In this document: piece after piece, positions 44,630 to 54,836 of the stretch | Layout: each line of letters opens with the position of its first letter | Numbering within the stretch: position 1 is the first letter of the stretch | Assembly (NCBI GenBank): GCA_963721075.1 | Contig: CAVRHV010000012.1 | Span: 1 to 64,000, forward strand | Source: DATFVA01 sp963721075 | GTDB taxonomy: Bacteria > Bacteroidota > Ignavibacteria > Ignavibacteriales > Ignavibacteriaceae | DNA length: 64,000 nt | Direction: 5' to 3' | The notes under the pieces: generated by a model | Database searches by the model: none | Told to the model about the DNA's origin: nothing | What the model saw: only the letters and a program-made list of their open reading frames with translations | Program-made: the position numbers and the translations under genes

Positions 44630-46522
44630 ATGGATAGAAATACAACAATTGCTTTTATATTGATTGGGGCTATTCTTGTGCTCTGGTTTTACCTTAATAC
44701 CCCCTCCCCCGAGGAAGTACAAAAAGGAAAAACTGCGGATACTACCGCGGTTCACGTTGATACTTCCAAAGTCAAACAGGAAAAGAAAGAAATTGCAGCC
44801 GATACTGTTTCGGTTGAGAAAAAACAGCCGGAGACTGCGGAAAATGATAGTCTTAAATACGGAAAATATTTTTCAGCCACATCTGAAAAAGAAAAGATAA
44901 TTACGATTGAAAATGAATATGTCCTTATGGAGTTGTCCACAAGGGGGGCGAACATCAGGAAATATTATCTCAAAAAGTTTAATAACTGGTATTCCGCAAA
45001 TTCCGGGGATGAAGGAAATTTTTATAAAACGCATGTCCAGCTTATAGACTACTCGGAGGGAAATCCTTATAACCTTTCCTTTGTAACTTCAGATGGAAAA
45101 GCAATTTCAACCGCAGACCTCGTTTTTAATACTGATGCGGCAAAATCCAAATATAAAATTGATGAGAAAGATTCCCTGGTTCTGAGTTTTAAACTTCCTG
45201 CCGGAGACGATTCTTATATTGAAAAAAAATTCATCTTTTACGGGAATAAATACAGTTTTGATAGCGAAATAGATCTGGTCAATATGACAAACCAGATCAG
45301 CAACAACTCGTATGATCTTGTTTGGAACAGCGGACTGCGTTTTGTTGAAGAAAATTCTGTCGATGAAGCAAATTATTCCGATGCAAGTGTATATTATGGA
45401 GGAGAGCAGGTAATTGTCGACGCTTCCTCGATCGGCGAGAAGGTTAATAAGGACTTTAATGGAAGAATTGATTGGGCTGCCGTAAGAAACAAATATTTTG
45501 CTGCAATCATTGCCCCAAAAGATCCTGACGCAGTAAACGGTGCATATATTGAAGGAAATCGAAAGTCCGTTGGAAAAACCGGCTTAAAGGAAGATTATTC
45601 GGTTAGAATAAATGTTCCATTTAAAAATACAGATTTTGAAAAGAGCCGGTTTACCGTTTACATTGGACCAGTAGATTATGACCGTCTTAAGGAATATGGT
45701 GAAAAGTTCACTGCAATTGTCGACTTCGGTAGTTTTTTTGGATTAAAGTTTATAGTGAGGCCTATTGCCGAATATATTTTACTCCCATTGTTCAACTTCC
45801 TGCATACCTTTATTCCCAACTATGGATTTGTAATAATTGTCTTTTCTCTGATAATTAAATTTGTTCTTTACCCGCTGACCAAGACAAGTTATCAGTCGAT
45901 GAAGAAAATGCAGCTCCTGCAGCCCAAGATAGCAGAGATAAAAGAGAAATATAAGGATGATGCGCAGAAGCTTAATAAAGAAACAATGAAATTGTATCAA
46001 ACCTATGGGGTTAATCCTGCCGGAGGCTGTTTGCCTCTGGTGCTTCAGATGCCGATATTTATTGCATTATGGGGTTTGTTTAAGACAGCTATCGAATTAA
46101 GACAACAACCGTTTATTCTCTGGATAAAAGATCTTTCTGCACCCGATGTTATAGCCCAACTACCCTTTAAACTTCCTCTGTTTGGTATCGACCAGATAAG
46201 CGGACTTGCTCTCCTGATGGGTGTAACAACATTTGTTCAGCAGAAAATGAGCGTAAAAGATCCAAAGCAAGCCGGACTTGTTTATATTATGCCCGTAATG
46301 CTTACCATAATGTTTATGTCATTCCCTTCGGGACTAAACCTTTACTACTTCATGTTTAACGTTTTCTCTATCGCACAACAGTATTATATAAATCATAAAC
46401 ATGATGGTATGGAGCTTGTCCCGGTTAAAAATCCTAATAAGAAAAAAGGATTTATGTCCAGGCTTATGGAAGCTGCGGAACAAAATGCAAAAGTTCAGCA
46501 GCAGCAAAAAAGGAAGAGATAA
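44630..46522 (+). CDS. yidC: Membrane protein insertase YidC
   Basis: YidC inserts and folds inner-membrane proteins alone or with SecYEG. The 630 residues begin with a membrane helix (FILIGAILVLWFYL). A low-complexity linker and a large periplasmic domain follow (about 85-360). The conserved five-helix insertase core (about 370-600) has FGLKFIVRPIAEYILLPLFN, IVFSLIIKFVLYPLTKTSYQ, SMKKMQLLQPKIAEIKEKYK, NPAGGCLPLVLQMPIFIAL and FMSFPSGLNLYYFMFNVFSI. The basic tail fits ribosome contact. The large periplasmic domain is the Gram-negative form. It is the last gene of the rpmH cluster. Confidence 0.96.
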   Translation: MDRNTTIAFILIGAILVLWFYLNTPSPEEVQKGKTADTTAVHVDTSKVKQEKKEIAADTVSVEKKQPETAENDSLKYGKYFSATSEKEKIITIENEYVLMELSTRGANIRKYYLKKFNNWYSANSGDEGNFYKTHVQLIDYSEGNPYNLSFVTSDGKAISTADLVFNTDAAKSKYKIDEKDSLVLSFKLPAGDDSYIEKKFIFYGNKYSFDSEIDLVNMTNQISNNSYDLVWNSGLRFVEENSVDEANYSDASVYYGGEQVIVDASSIGEKVNKDFNGRIDWAAVRNKYFAAIIAPKDPDAVNGAYIEGNRKSVGKTGLKEDYSVRINVPFKNTDFEKSRFTVYIGPVDYDRLKEYGEKFTAIVDFGSFFGLKFIVRPIAEYILLPLFNFLHTFIPNYGFVIIVFSLIIKFVLYPLTKTSYQSMKKMQLLQPKIAEIKEKYKDDAQKLNKETMKLYQTYGVNPAGGCLPLVLQMPIFIALWGLFKTAIELRQQPFILWIKDLSAPDVIAQLPFKLPLFGIDQISGLALLMGVTTFVQQKMSVKDPKQAGLVYIMPVMLTIMFMSFPSGLNLYYFMFNVFSIAQQYYINHKHDGMELVPVKNPNKKKGFMSRLMEAAEQNAKVQQQQKRKR

Positions 46523-46588
46523 AAATCTTATAAAAGTTTATTTTTCTTCGATAAATAATTACATATCGGGAAAAGCTGCGCTTAAAAG

Positions 46589-49291
46589 ATGATCCGCTTT
46601 AATCACATACTTTTAATTTTGTTATTTATAGGCTTAACAGCGTTACAGGCGCAAAATGAATATGTGATCTCCATACAGCATAAAAGCAAAAATCTTCCTT
46701 TCGGTTTAACTAAAGAAATTTCATCTACAAAACCGGTAATTGCACTTGCCCTCAGCGGAGGAGGTGCAAGAGGATTGGCCCAGATAGGTATACTGAAAGC
46801 TCTGGAAGAGGCCGGTATTAAGGTAGATATGATTGTTGGAACAAGTATGGGCAGTATAATCGGCGGGCTGTATTCCGCGGGATATTCTGTTGAGCAGCTG
46901 GATTCAATCGCTCAAAATACAGACTGGAATGACCTGCTTTCCTCTGAACGCGAAACTAACCGGAGAGAACTTTTTGTCGATCAGAAAGTAACGGAAGATA
47001 AAGCTATTTTCTCTCTACGCCTGAAGGGACTTACACCAGTACTCCCAACTTCTATAAATAACGGACAGAAATTATCAAATTATCTCAATCTCCTAACTCT
47101 TCAGGCTCCCATCCATGTCGACAGCAGTTTTGATGAGCTTAAAACCAGGTTCAGAGCTGTATGCACTGACCTTGTAACAGGAAGTCCGGTCGTAATAAAC
47201 AGAGGCTCTCTAAGTCAGGCAATGAGAGCAAGTTCTAGTGTATCATTTTTCCTTTCCCCGGTGAAAGTTGATTCACTTATCCTCGTTGACGGAGGCCTGG
47301 TAGCGAACATTCCTGTTAAAATAGCAAAGAAACTCGGAGCCGACTATATCATAGCCGTTAATACTACCAGTGATCTGCATCCGGAAAAGGAGCTTGAATA
47401 TCCCTGGATAATTGCAGATCAAATCATTAGTATCCCTATGAAACTGCTGAATAAGGATCAATTAAAGGACGCTGATATTGTGATAAATCCTGAATTGGAT
47501 GAAGAATCGGCAACAGACTTCTCACATGTTGAACAAACTATTCATAAGGGATATCAATCGATTAGGCCGGTCAGTAATTTTATAAAAAGTAAAATTGATT
47601 CTCTGACAATAGCCAAATATGATTCAACGAAAAAATATTTTGGGAGTCTATTCCCGGCCGATGACGATTCTTTATCAGAAAGTTTTATAAAAAACTTAAC
47701 TTACAAGGATTCAATTTCATCATCTGCAATTCGTTATAATTTATGCCGTTTATTCCGCGAAGGTGACTATACTGATCTTGAGGCCGTGATCAAAGGAAAA
47801 AATCGTTATTCCGTTCTAAAAATAGAGGGGATCACAAAACCCCCAATTCACTATGTGAACGTTCTGGGGGCAACCCTCATTAATCAGAACAAGATAGATT
47901 CTGTATTTAGTAATATTATCGGAAAACCATATAATTCAGACCAGGTAGTTTCCGATTTGATTGATTTAATAAATCTTTATCGCAAACAGGGATATTCCCT
48001 TGCCGAAATAAGAAAGGTCACGTTTAATGAAGCAGAAGGAATACTTAATGTTAAAATAGATGAAGGAATAATTTCTGAAATTCGTATCGCAGGCAATAAA
48101 ACCACCAGTGAATCTGTCATAAAAAGGGAATTTCCTCTTGAGGTCGGCGATTATTTTATTTATGAAAAAGTGAAAGAGGGACTTACCAATCTTCGCAGTA
48201 CAAATCTGTTTAATGATATTCTGCTGACTGTAAAAAGAGAGCATAACCGGGATATCGTAATATTAAATGTGAATGAAAAAATATCGAGCCTTATTAGGGT
48301 TGGGTTCCGTGCGGATAATGAAAACAAGGTTCAGCTGAGCCTTGATGTGCGGGATGAAAATCTTTTTGGCAGCGGAACAGAGCTCGGCCTTCTTTTGTTT
48401 GGAGGAACAAGGAACAGAGCTTACGTACTTGAACATAAATCAAACAGGATATTTAATACTTATCTCACATATAATATAAATGCATTTTACAGGTTCAATG
48501 ACGTTTATTCCTATGCTGATGACTCAACCACAGACGTGCATCGGTTTTCAAGGCGTACTATAGGTGAGTACCGACAGATATTTTATGGTACCTCTCTTTC
48601 TCTCGGAACTCAGGTTGAACGTTTTGGAAATCTTATTTTTACGGGAAAGTATAAGTACGATGAGATTAAAAACAAATCCGGGTCTCCCGTGGACCCGTAT
48701 AAAATAAAGATAGTAAGCCTTAAGGCCAGTTCTACCATTGATACACAGGATAAATATCCATATCCCGAAAAGGGATTTTACTTTAATGCCGAGTACGAGG
48801 TTGCCCAGAAAATCCTTGGCGGCAATATTGGCTATACAAATTTTAATTTTCAATATAAGAGTTATTTTACATTTAATAATGTTAGTACCTTTTCACCAAG
48901 GGTAGTTATGGGGTTTGCCGATAAAACACTTCCTCTGAGTGAGGAATATTCACTTGGCGGTCAGGACTCTTTTTTTGGAATGAGGGCAGATGAATTCAGG
49001 GGCCGACAGATTTTTCTTTCTTCATTAGAATACCGGTACAAGCTTCCCTTTGAAATATTTTTCGATACCTACTTCAAGATGCGTTATGACCTTGGCTCGA
49101 CCTGGGAGGTCCAGGAACAAATAAAGTTTAAAGAACTGAGACATGGAGTTGGTGTTTCCCTCTCATTTGATACGCCGGTTGGTCCCGCAGATTTTTCAGT
49201 TGGCCGCAGCTTTCTCTTTAAAAACCTTCCTAATAACCCCATCAGTCTGGGAGATGTATATTTCTATTTTTCTATTGGCTATTATTATTAA
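46589..49291 (+). CDS. Patatin-like phospholipase with POTRA domain and outer-membrane barrel
   Basis: The 900 residues begin with a signal peptide, then a patatin domain (about 48-340) with oxyanion motif GGGARG (57-62), nucleophile Ser86 in GTSMG and Asp234 in DGG. A POTRA-like module lies at about 470-565 (ISEIRIAGNKTTSESVIKRE and NLRSTNLFNDILL). A BamA/TamA-type barrel follows, with FRADNENKVQLSLDVRDENL and a C-terminal strand ending FYFSIGYYY. This is the layout of PlpD-like type Vd autotransporters, common in Bacteroidota. The lipase would sit at the cell surface or be released. The catalytic dyad is intact. It is probably transcribed alone. Confidence 0.9.
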   Translation: MIRFNHILLILLFIGLTALQAQNEYVISIQHKSKNLPFGLTKEISSTKPVIALALSGGGARGLAQIGILKALEEAGIKVDMIVGTSMGSIIGGLYSAGYSVEQLDSIAQNTDWNDLLSSERETNRRELFVDQKVTEDKAIFSLRLKGLTPVLPTSINNGQKLSNYLNLLTLQAPIHVDSSFDELKTRFRAVCTDLVTGSPVVINRGSLSQAMRASSSVSFFLSPVKVDSLILVDGGLVANIPVKIAKKLGADYIIAVNTTSDLHPEKELEYPWIIADQIISIPMKLLNKDQLKDADIVINPELDEESATDFSHVEQTIHKGYQSIRPVSNFIKSKIDSLTIAKYDSTKKYFGSLFPADDDSLSESFIKNLTYKDSISSSAIRYNLCRLFREGDYTDLEAVIKGKNRYSVLKIEGITKPPIHYVNVLGATLINQNKIDSVFSNIIGKPYNSDQVVSDLIDLINLYRKQGYSLAEIRKVTFNEAEGILNVKIDEGIISEIRIAGNKTTSESVIKREFPLEVGDYFIYEKVKEGLTNLRSTNLFNDILLTVKREHNRDIVILNVNEKISSLIRVGFRADNENKVQLSLDVRDENLFGSGTELGLLLFGGTRNRAYVLEHKSNRIFNTYLTYNINAFYRFNDVYSYADDSTTDVHRFSRRTIGEYRQIFYGTSLSLGTQVERFGNLIFTGKYKYDEIKNKSGSPVDPYKIKIVSLKASSTIDTQDKYPYPEKGFYFNAEYEVAQKILGGNIGYTNFNFQYKSYFTFNNVSTFSPRVVMGFADKTLPLSEEYSLGGQDSFFGMRADEFRGRQIFLSSLEYRYKLPFEIFFDTYFKMRYDLGSTWEVQEQIKFKELRHGVGVSLSFDTPVGPADFSVGRSFLFKNLPNNPISLGDVYFYFSIGYYY

Positions 49292-49380
49292 GTTTCCCCG
49301 CGCGCAAAGCTTCACGCTCTCATTCTTGCAAAATAAATACCGCTCGGTAAGACAGAAGTATAAGTAATTACTAATATCAA

Positions 49381-50848
49381 CTATGATTTAATTTGCTTCG
49401 TCTTATTATATAAATCAACATATGATTTTGCCGCATTCTGCCATGAATATGTCTTTTGCATTCCGTTTTTCTGAATTGTTTTCCAGACAGGTTTATCGTG
49501 GAAAGTATCAATTGCGCGGATAATGGCAGAATAGAGTGCATGACCGGTATAATCTCTGAAGGTAAAACCCGTCCCGGTTTCTTTCCCCGCAAATTTTTCT
49601 TCGTGCCAATCGGCGACAGTATCATTCAGCCCTCCCGTTTTTCTTACAACAGGAACAGTGCCGTATCTTAAACTATAAATCTGATTAAGTCCGCAGGGTT
49701 CATAAAGAGATGGCATTAAGAAGATATCTGCAGCTGCTTCAACAAGATGCGATATTTCATTATTATATCCTATATATACAGCGACTCTATCGGGAAAATT
49801 ATGTGAGACGGAATTGAACATTTGCTCATACTTATCTTCACCACTGCCCAGAATAACCCATTGAGCTTCAAGGTTCATCAACTGATGAATAACTTCCAAT
49901 ACCAAATCAAAACCTTTCTGTGAAACCAAACGCGAAATAATACCGATCAAAGGAATATTTTCATCAAATTTGATTTTGAACCGGTCAAGCAGATACTTTT
50001 TGTTTTTCGTTTTGCCGGAAAGATAGTCCCTGTTGTAACGAAAAGGAATCAGCTTATCATTTCCCGGATCCCACGTTTCATAATCAACGCCATTTAAAAT
50101 TCCGTATAAATCACTTTGCCTTGATTTAAGAATATTTTCCAGACCCGCTCCGTACTCGGGCGTTAATATTTCTTTTGCGTAGGTAGGACTTACGGTGTTG
50201 ATTATCTCGGAATACAATATACCTGCTTTCATGAAGTTTACATTTCCGAACATTTCAACAGGTCCTCCCGGAAAGAATAACTCTTCGCTGATTTCTGCCG
50301 AGAAAAGAGTTTTAGGAGAAAAAATTCCCTGATATCCGATATTATGAATGGTGAAAATAAAAGAGGTTTTATCAAACAGTCTGTCCCACAGATAATTGTC
50401 TTTAACAAATAGCGGAAGAAGTCCCGTCTGCCAGTCATTACAATGTATCACATCAGGAGCCCACTTGAGTCTTTGCAGAACCTCTATAACCCCCTTACTG
50501 AAAAGAATAAATCTCTCATCCTCATCCTGATCAGTAGTATAGATCTGTCCACGGAAGAAATAATGGGGACAGTCAATAAAATTTATTTCAACGTCTGATT
50601 CAGGGAGCTTTGACTGATGAAGATGGACGAACCTCAATGTACCGTTAACTCCTGACAGGAATTTCCCCGATATCCCAGCAATAGCTTAGACCAAATTTAT
50701 CTTCGTCAATAAAGTTGTATTTCGGCATGAACACTTTTACTTCGTGTCCCAAGCGGGAGATGTCTTTAGGCAGAGCTCCGGCTACATCCGCCAGACCCCC
50801 CGCCTTAGCAAAAGGAAAAACTTCCGAGGAGATAAAAGCGATCTTCAT
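49381..50848 (-). CDS. glgA: Glycogen synthase (one frameshift)
   Basis: GlgA extends alpha-1,4-glucan with ADP- or UDP-glucose. The N-terminal piece (MKIAFISSEVFPFAKAGGLA, DVAGALPKDISRLGHEV) ends in a shift near 50652. Removing one A gives the smooth join GEIPVRVNGTLRFVHL. It continues with WAPDVIHCNDWQTGLLPLF, TIHNIGYQGIF, LNGVDYETWDPG, IGIISRLVSQKGFDLV, and ADIFLMPSLYEPCGLNQIYS with the E-x7-E-like donor site. Joined length is about 489 residues, standard for bacterial GlgA. The KAGGL motif is the nucleotide-sugar site. No other glycogen genes are in the window. Confidence 0.93.
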
Positions 50849-50929
50849 ATTTACCTTTAATATTGTTTTGACCTATTAATAAGCAAATACCAGCAGAATG
50901 AAAATCATTCAAAACACATAATCTCAGAG

Positions 50930-51780
50930 TTATAGAAGCGTATAAGTTTAAACCGAGCTGTAAGGCCTCTTTAATCTGAGTTTTAACTGATTGGTCTTTC
51001 TGATAAATTAAAAGGAACGATAGATTAACATTTAAATAGTCATTAATTTTTGCGACGAAGGAATTATCCCATCTGACATCCCAAACGTCCATACTTTCGA
51101 ACCTTGAAAAGAGTCGAAGGTTGCTCTTATATAATAGATTCTGCTGCAAAGTCAGTTCTGCTGTTGTAACGGACTCAATACCGGTTTCAACTTTAGTCTT
51201 TTCAATTTCAGGCGTTGCCGGATCATCCGCATACTGATTGTATTTATTTGTAAAAGTCTCCTGTACAGCAAAACCTACCCTTGTCGTAAAGCTTTCCAGC
51301 TTATCGTAAGTAAATCCTATACTCTGGGTTACATATCCGGGATCGAAAAAGCCGGCAATAGCATAATTGCTGTCAGCATCATATTTATAACCGGTTCCTA
51401 AGGCAGTCCTGACAGTATTACTTACATAAGGATCGACCGCCCAGCCAATCTGGTACGAGAGAACACTTTCCAGGTACATCTCATTATCGGTTGTCCTGTA
51501 ATCCTGGTCGCCGAGTTTTGTACGCCCGTAAGCAAGTTTCAGATCGTTTTTAAATTTCCATGATTCGGTGTAATACTTTAATCCCGCTGTTCCGAGAAAA
51601 GTAACTGCGACCGTATTTTCGCCTCCCTGAGTCCAATTGTTTAATGCAACCTGACTGAGATTTAATCCTAAAGCTGCGGTGGGAGTCCACTCATAAAGCT
51701 TCACCGAATCCTCCTGAGCAAAACTAATCTGTGATATAAAAAGAGAGATTAATAAATAGTAATGCAAATTTAACTTTCAT
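50930..51780 (-). CDS. DUF3078 outer-membrane-type protein (two frameshifts)
   Basis: The gene is best read from the ATG at 51780, with AAGGA upstream, which gives a signal peptide MKVKFALLFINLSFYI. A shift within it leads to QISFAQEDS. The body shows the DUF3078 pattern: WTPTAALGLNLSQVALNNWT, QGGENTVAVTFLGTAGLKYY, FKNDLKLAYGRTKLGD and LKLFSR-like FESMDVWDVRWDNSFVAKIN. An extra T near 50940 spoils the end; without it the protein finishes QLGLNYTLL with a stop at 50930-50932, as expected for this family. Length is about 283 residues. DUF3078 proteins look like outer-membrane barrels and are nearly confined to Bacteroidota relatives. The function is not established. Confidence 0.8.
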
Positions 51781-51831
51781 TTTTTTATCCTTATTTTATT
51801 GAAGAAAAAATATTTTTCAGGAAAAAGTAGT

Positions 51832-52629
51832 ATGAATATAAAGAAAAATGGAATTTCAATATTCATTGAGGGGAATAAAGAAAAGACCCCGATCCTTTTC
51901 GTTCACGGATTTCCCTTTGATCATAATATGTGGGAAAATCAGATCAGCAAGTTAAGCGCCGATTATTTCTGCGTTAGTTATGATATAAGAGGACTGGGTG
52001 ATTCGGACCCGGGCGATGGCCAGTATACTATTGAATCCCTCGTTGATGACCTTGAGCTGGTTATAAGTGAGATAAGCATTGATAAACCTGTTTTATGCGG
52101 GTTTTCAATGGGAGGATATATCTCACTAAGGGCGGTAGAGCGCATGGAGTCCACATTTTCAGGATTGATTCTGTGCGATACAAAATCGTCTCCCGATACA
52201 AATGAAGCAAAAATAAACAGAGCTCAGGGAGTAAAAAAAATAAACATAGAGGGGCCCGGAGCATATGTTCAGAATTTTATCCCTAATTGTTTTTGTGAAT
52301 ATTCGCTGGAAAATAAAAAGGAGCTTGTGAAGGAGAGTATGAAAAGATCTGAATACTTTTCTCCTGAAGGGATAAAAGGCTGTCTGCTTGCTATGGCGGC
52401 CAGGACAGATACAACCGAATATTTATCAAGTATTGGATTTCCCGTTCTAATTTTATGCGGGGAAGAAGATAATCTGACAACTCCCGATGTAATGATGGGA
52501 ATGGCAGACCGGATACATAATTCTGAGTTTTATACGATCACTAAAGCCGGGCACCTGAGTCCACTGGAGAATCCTGCCGAGGTAAATAAACACATTATGG
52601 AATATTTAAAGAGGATTAAGCAGAGATGA
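51832..52629 (+). CDS. Alpha/beta-fold hydrolase
   Basis: The ATG at 51832 (MNIKKNGISIFIEGNKEKTP), preceded by AGGAAAAAG, is preferred over the upstream TTG at 51799. The 265 residues show an oxyanion region FVHGFPFDHNMWENQI, the nucleophile elbow GFSMGGYISL, the acid in CGEEDNLTTP and the histidine in AGHLSPLENP. The triad is complete. Helices between (NEAKINRAQG to YFSPEGIKGC) form the cap. The fold suits an esterase, lactonase or C-C hydrolase. It overlaps the oxidoreductase gene by four bases (ATGA), so the two are cotranscribed. The substrate is unknown. Confidence 0.85.
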   Translation: MNIKKNGISIFIEGNKEKTPILFVHGFPFDHNMWENQISKLSADYFCVSYDIRGLGDSDPGDGQYTIESLVDDLELVISEISIDKPVLCGFSMGGYISLRAVERMESTFSGLILCDTKSSPDTNEAKINRAQGVKKINIEGPGAYVQNFIPNCFCEYSLENKKELVKESMKRSEYFSPEGIKGCLLAMAARTDTTEYLSSIGFPVLILCGEEDNLTTPDVMMGMADRIHNSEFYTITKAGHLSPLENPAEVNKHIMEYLKRIKQR

Positions 52630-53610
52630 TAGCTGTTATTGTTAAAAAACCGGGCGGTGCAGATGAGCTGGAATTGGGAAAGGCAGAAACTCCCGTTCCT
52701 AAAGAAAATGAAGTTCTTGTAAAAGTCAGAGCAGCGGCATTAAACAGGGCCGATATTCTTCAGCGTGAAGGAAAGTATCCGCCGCCTGAAGGGACAAGCA
52801 GCATCCTGGGACTTGAAGTTGCCGGTGATGTTAGATCCGTTGGTAAAAACGTTAGACGCTGGAAAGAGGGAGATAAGGTTTTTGGATTACTTCCCGGAGG
52901 AGGTTATGCTGAATATGCTGTGATCAATGAAATGATGGCTAATCCAATACCTTCAGTACTAAACTATGAGCAAGCTGCATCCATCCCGGAAGTATTCTTA
53001 ACCGCTTACCAGGCCCTGGCCTGGCATTCAAAACTTGAAGAGGATGAAAAAATTCTGATACATGCCGGTGCCAGCGGTGTCGGGACAGCAGCTATTCAGA
53101 TTGCCCGGATAATTGGGGCTGAAATATTTATAACTGCTTCGGCCGGGAAACATCAGATATGCCGAGATCTTGGCGCAAGATATACTATTGATTATAAAAA
53201 GGATGATTTTGCTTCGAAAATTATAGACCTGACTGATAAAAAAGGGAGTAGATGTAATAATCGATTTTGTTGCCGGTCCTTATTTCAGCAAAAATTTAAT
53301 CTCGCTTGCCAGGGATGGAAGACTTGTTTTGCTTGCTACGCTCGGTGGAGGTGGTGTTGGAAATACTGATATCAGGCAGATACTTACAAAAAGATTAACA
53401 ATTATCGGTTCAACGCTTAGATCCAGGACCTTGGATTATCAAATCAGACTGAATTCTGATTTTATCAAATTTTCTTCAGATAAATTTCAGAAAGGTCTTT
53501 TGAAACCTGTGATTGATAGGGTATTTAGCTGGGAGGCTGCTTCTGAAGCACATCGTTATATGGAAGCAAATAAGAACATCGGAAAAATTGTTCTGACTAT
53601 CCCCGAATAA
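52626..53610 (+). CDS. NAD(P)H:quinone oxidoreductase, PIG3-type MDR (one frameshift)
   Basis: The joined protein is about 328 residues, as in PIG3-like zinc-free MDR enzymes. The opening is MIAVIVKKPGGADELELGK. Next come the MDR core AALNRADILQREGKYPPPEG, LGLEVAGDV and the cofactor-binding motif ILIHAGASGVGTAAIQIARI. A shift near 53240, in a run of A and G, breaks the frame. After it the chain continues VDVIIDFVAGPYFSKNLISL, LVLLATLGGGGVGNTDIRQI, TKRLTIIGSTLRSRTLDYQI and NIGKIVLTIPE. The zinc ligands of alcohol dehydrogenases are absent. It overlaps the hydrolase gene by four bases. A role in quinone or enone reduction is a family-level inference. Confidence 0.88.
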
Positions 53611-53649
53611 AAATTATTCCTCTCCAGATTTCTTTCCTCTAGAAATCAG

Positions 53650-53712
53650 CTAGGCCATCAGCAGCAGAGAAGTCAGGATCAGAAGAATATATAACCAGAT
53701 ATTTCTCATCAT
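53650..53712 (-). CDS. Possible 20-residue single-helix membrane peptide
   Basis: The reverse strand has a GGAG Shine-Dalgarno site followed by two ATG codons and the peptide MMRNIWLYILLILTSLLLMA, then a stop at 53650-53652. The whole peptide would be one transmembrane helix with a positive N-terminus, like KdpF- or CydX-type accessory peptides. It lies alone between the oxidoreductase and Nudix genes. The ribosome site is good but a sequence this short can arise by chance. Confidence 0.4.
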   Translation of the reverse strand: MMRNIWLYILLILTSLLLMA

Positions 53713-53864
53713 ATAACTCCATTTATTTAATTTATTAAGGCTCTTTAAGGGAGGAATTCCGACTAAAAAATAAGATAAATTTTTATATAGGGAAACAAAA
53801 TTTTTCCACATGCTGTCTATATGTGATTAATGATGACTTTTTAACCCGATTTTTGTTAGAATTT

Positions 53865-54329
53865 TTAATAAAAGCAGACTGAGTAATCTTTATAAACACC
53901 GTTCTCGTAAGTAAACTTTGCGCTGAAAAACTTATCCTGGTAAAGCCATTCGAGGAATATTTTATCCCCCTCCCAAAGGTTGAGTTTAGTGACTTTATCA
54001 TTCGGAATCCACTCAAGTCTGCCTTCCGGCGAATCTATTAATTCTCCTTCGTATACATCGGCAGTAAAAATAAAAACGTACCAGTCATCTACGCCGTCAA
54101 AGTTGGGAAAAGTTATAAATCCATGCATTCGCGGAGAATTAACCTTAAGTCCCGACTCTTCCTTTATTTCTCTAATCGCACATTCCTCGGGACTTTCCCC
54201 CTTCTCAAATTTTCCGCCAAGGCCGTTCCATTTACCTTCATGATAATCATTTTTCTTTTTTGTACGGTGTATCATTAATGTTTTCTTGTCATTTTTGTCC
54301 ATAACATAGCAGAGTGTTGCCAGTTTCAT
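53865..54329 (-). CDS. Nudix hydrolase (MutT-like)
   Basis: The 154-residue protein carries a perfect Nudix box: GLGGKFEKGESPEECAIREI followed by KEESGL, giving the GX5EX7REUXEEXGU pattern that binds magnesium and cleaves nucleoside diphosphates linked to X. It opens LATLCYVMDKNDKKTLMIHR with KKNDYHEGKWN just before the box, as in 8-oxo-dGTP diphosphatases of the MTH1/MutT type. The end (AKFTYENGVYKDYSVCFY) is a common C-terminal strand. A role in nucleotide-pool cleaning is likely but not proven by sequence. Downstream on its strand, after about 150 bases, is the putative mini-peptide. Confidence 0.9.
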   Translation of the reverse strand: MKLATLCYVMDKNDKKTLMIHRTKKKNDYHEGKWNGLGGKFEKGESPEECAIREIKEESGLKVNSPRMHGFITFPNFDGVDDWYVFIFTADVYEGELIDSPEGRLEWIPNDKVTKLNLWEGDKIFLEWLYQDKFFSAKFTYENGVYKDYSVCFY

Positions 54330-54533
54330 ATTTTACCTGCCGGATTTAGATTGACTTTTATTGATCTTATCAAACTAATTTATATCTTCCGAAGAGAAAT
54401 AAAAAATGTGTTCCAAATCTAAGGGATGGATTTATTCATAAATTAAATTCATTTTGACTTTGCACTTTAAAATATTTTGAAAATATTTGAGTATAACTTT
54501 TGGTTATAATTTTAAAAAAGGAGACCTATAGTA

Positions 54534-54836
54534 ATGACTGTTGAGATGAATTTCTCAGAAAATAATTCTTTGAATCCTTTTAAATATTTCTCTGACGAAG
54601 AAGACAACAGGGTGAGTTCATTTTTTGCCTCACGGAAGGATGAGGACGATGATGATTACGATGAAGAAGAAGAAGACGACGATTATTATAAGAATGATGA
54701 AGAAGAGGATGATATAGAAGAGGAACCGGATGAAGATATTCTGGATGAGGATGATGTTTACGAAGAGGACTTTGATTTTGAAGAAGATGACGAAGATGAT
54801 TTATTCGACGACGACGACGAAGTTCCTTATAACTAA
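54534..54836 (+). CDS. Highly acidic low-complexity protein, unknown function
   Basis: A strong AAGGAGA Shine-Dalgarno site supports this 100-residue gene. After an ordinary start (MTVEMNFSENNSLNPFKYFS) the rest is almost entirely Asp and Glu with scattered Tyr and Phe (for example DEDDDDYDEEEEDDDYY). About 52 of 100 residues are acidic. It has no signal peptide or membrane segment, so it should be cytoplasmic and disordered. Possible roles are nucleic-acid mimicry, binding basic proteins, or metal-ion binding. Its stop overlaps that of the convergent hldD gene by four bases. It is not recognised as a family. Confidence 0.75.
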   Translation: MTVEMNFSENNSLNPFKYFSDEEDNRVSSFFASRKDEDDDDYDEEEEDDDYYKNDEEEDDIEEEPDEDILDEDDVYEEDFDFEEDDEDDLFDDDDEVPYN

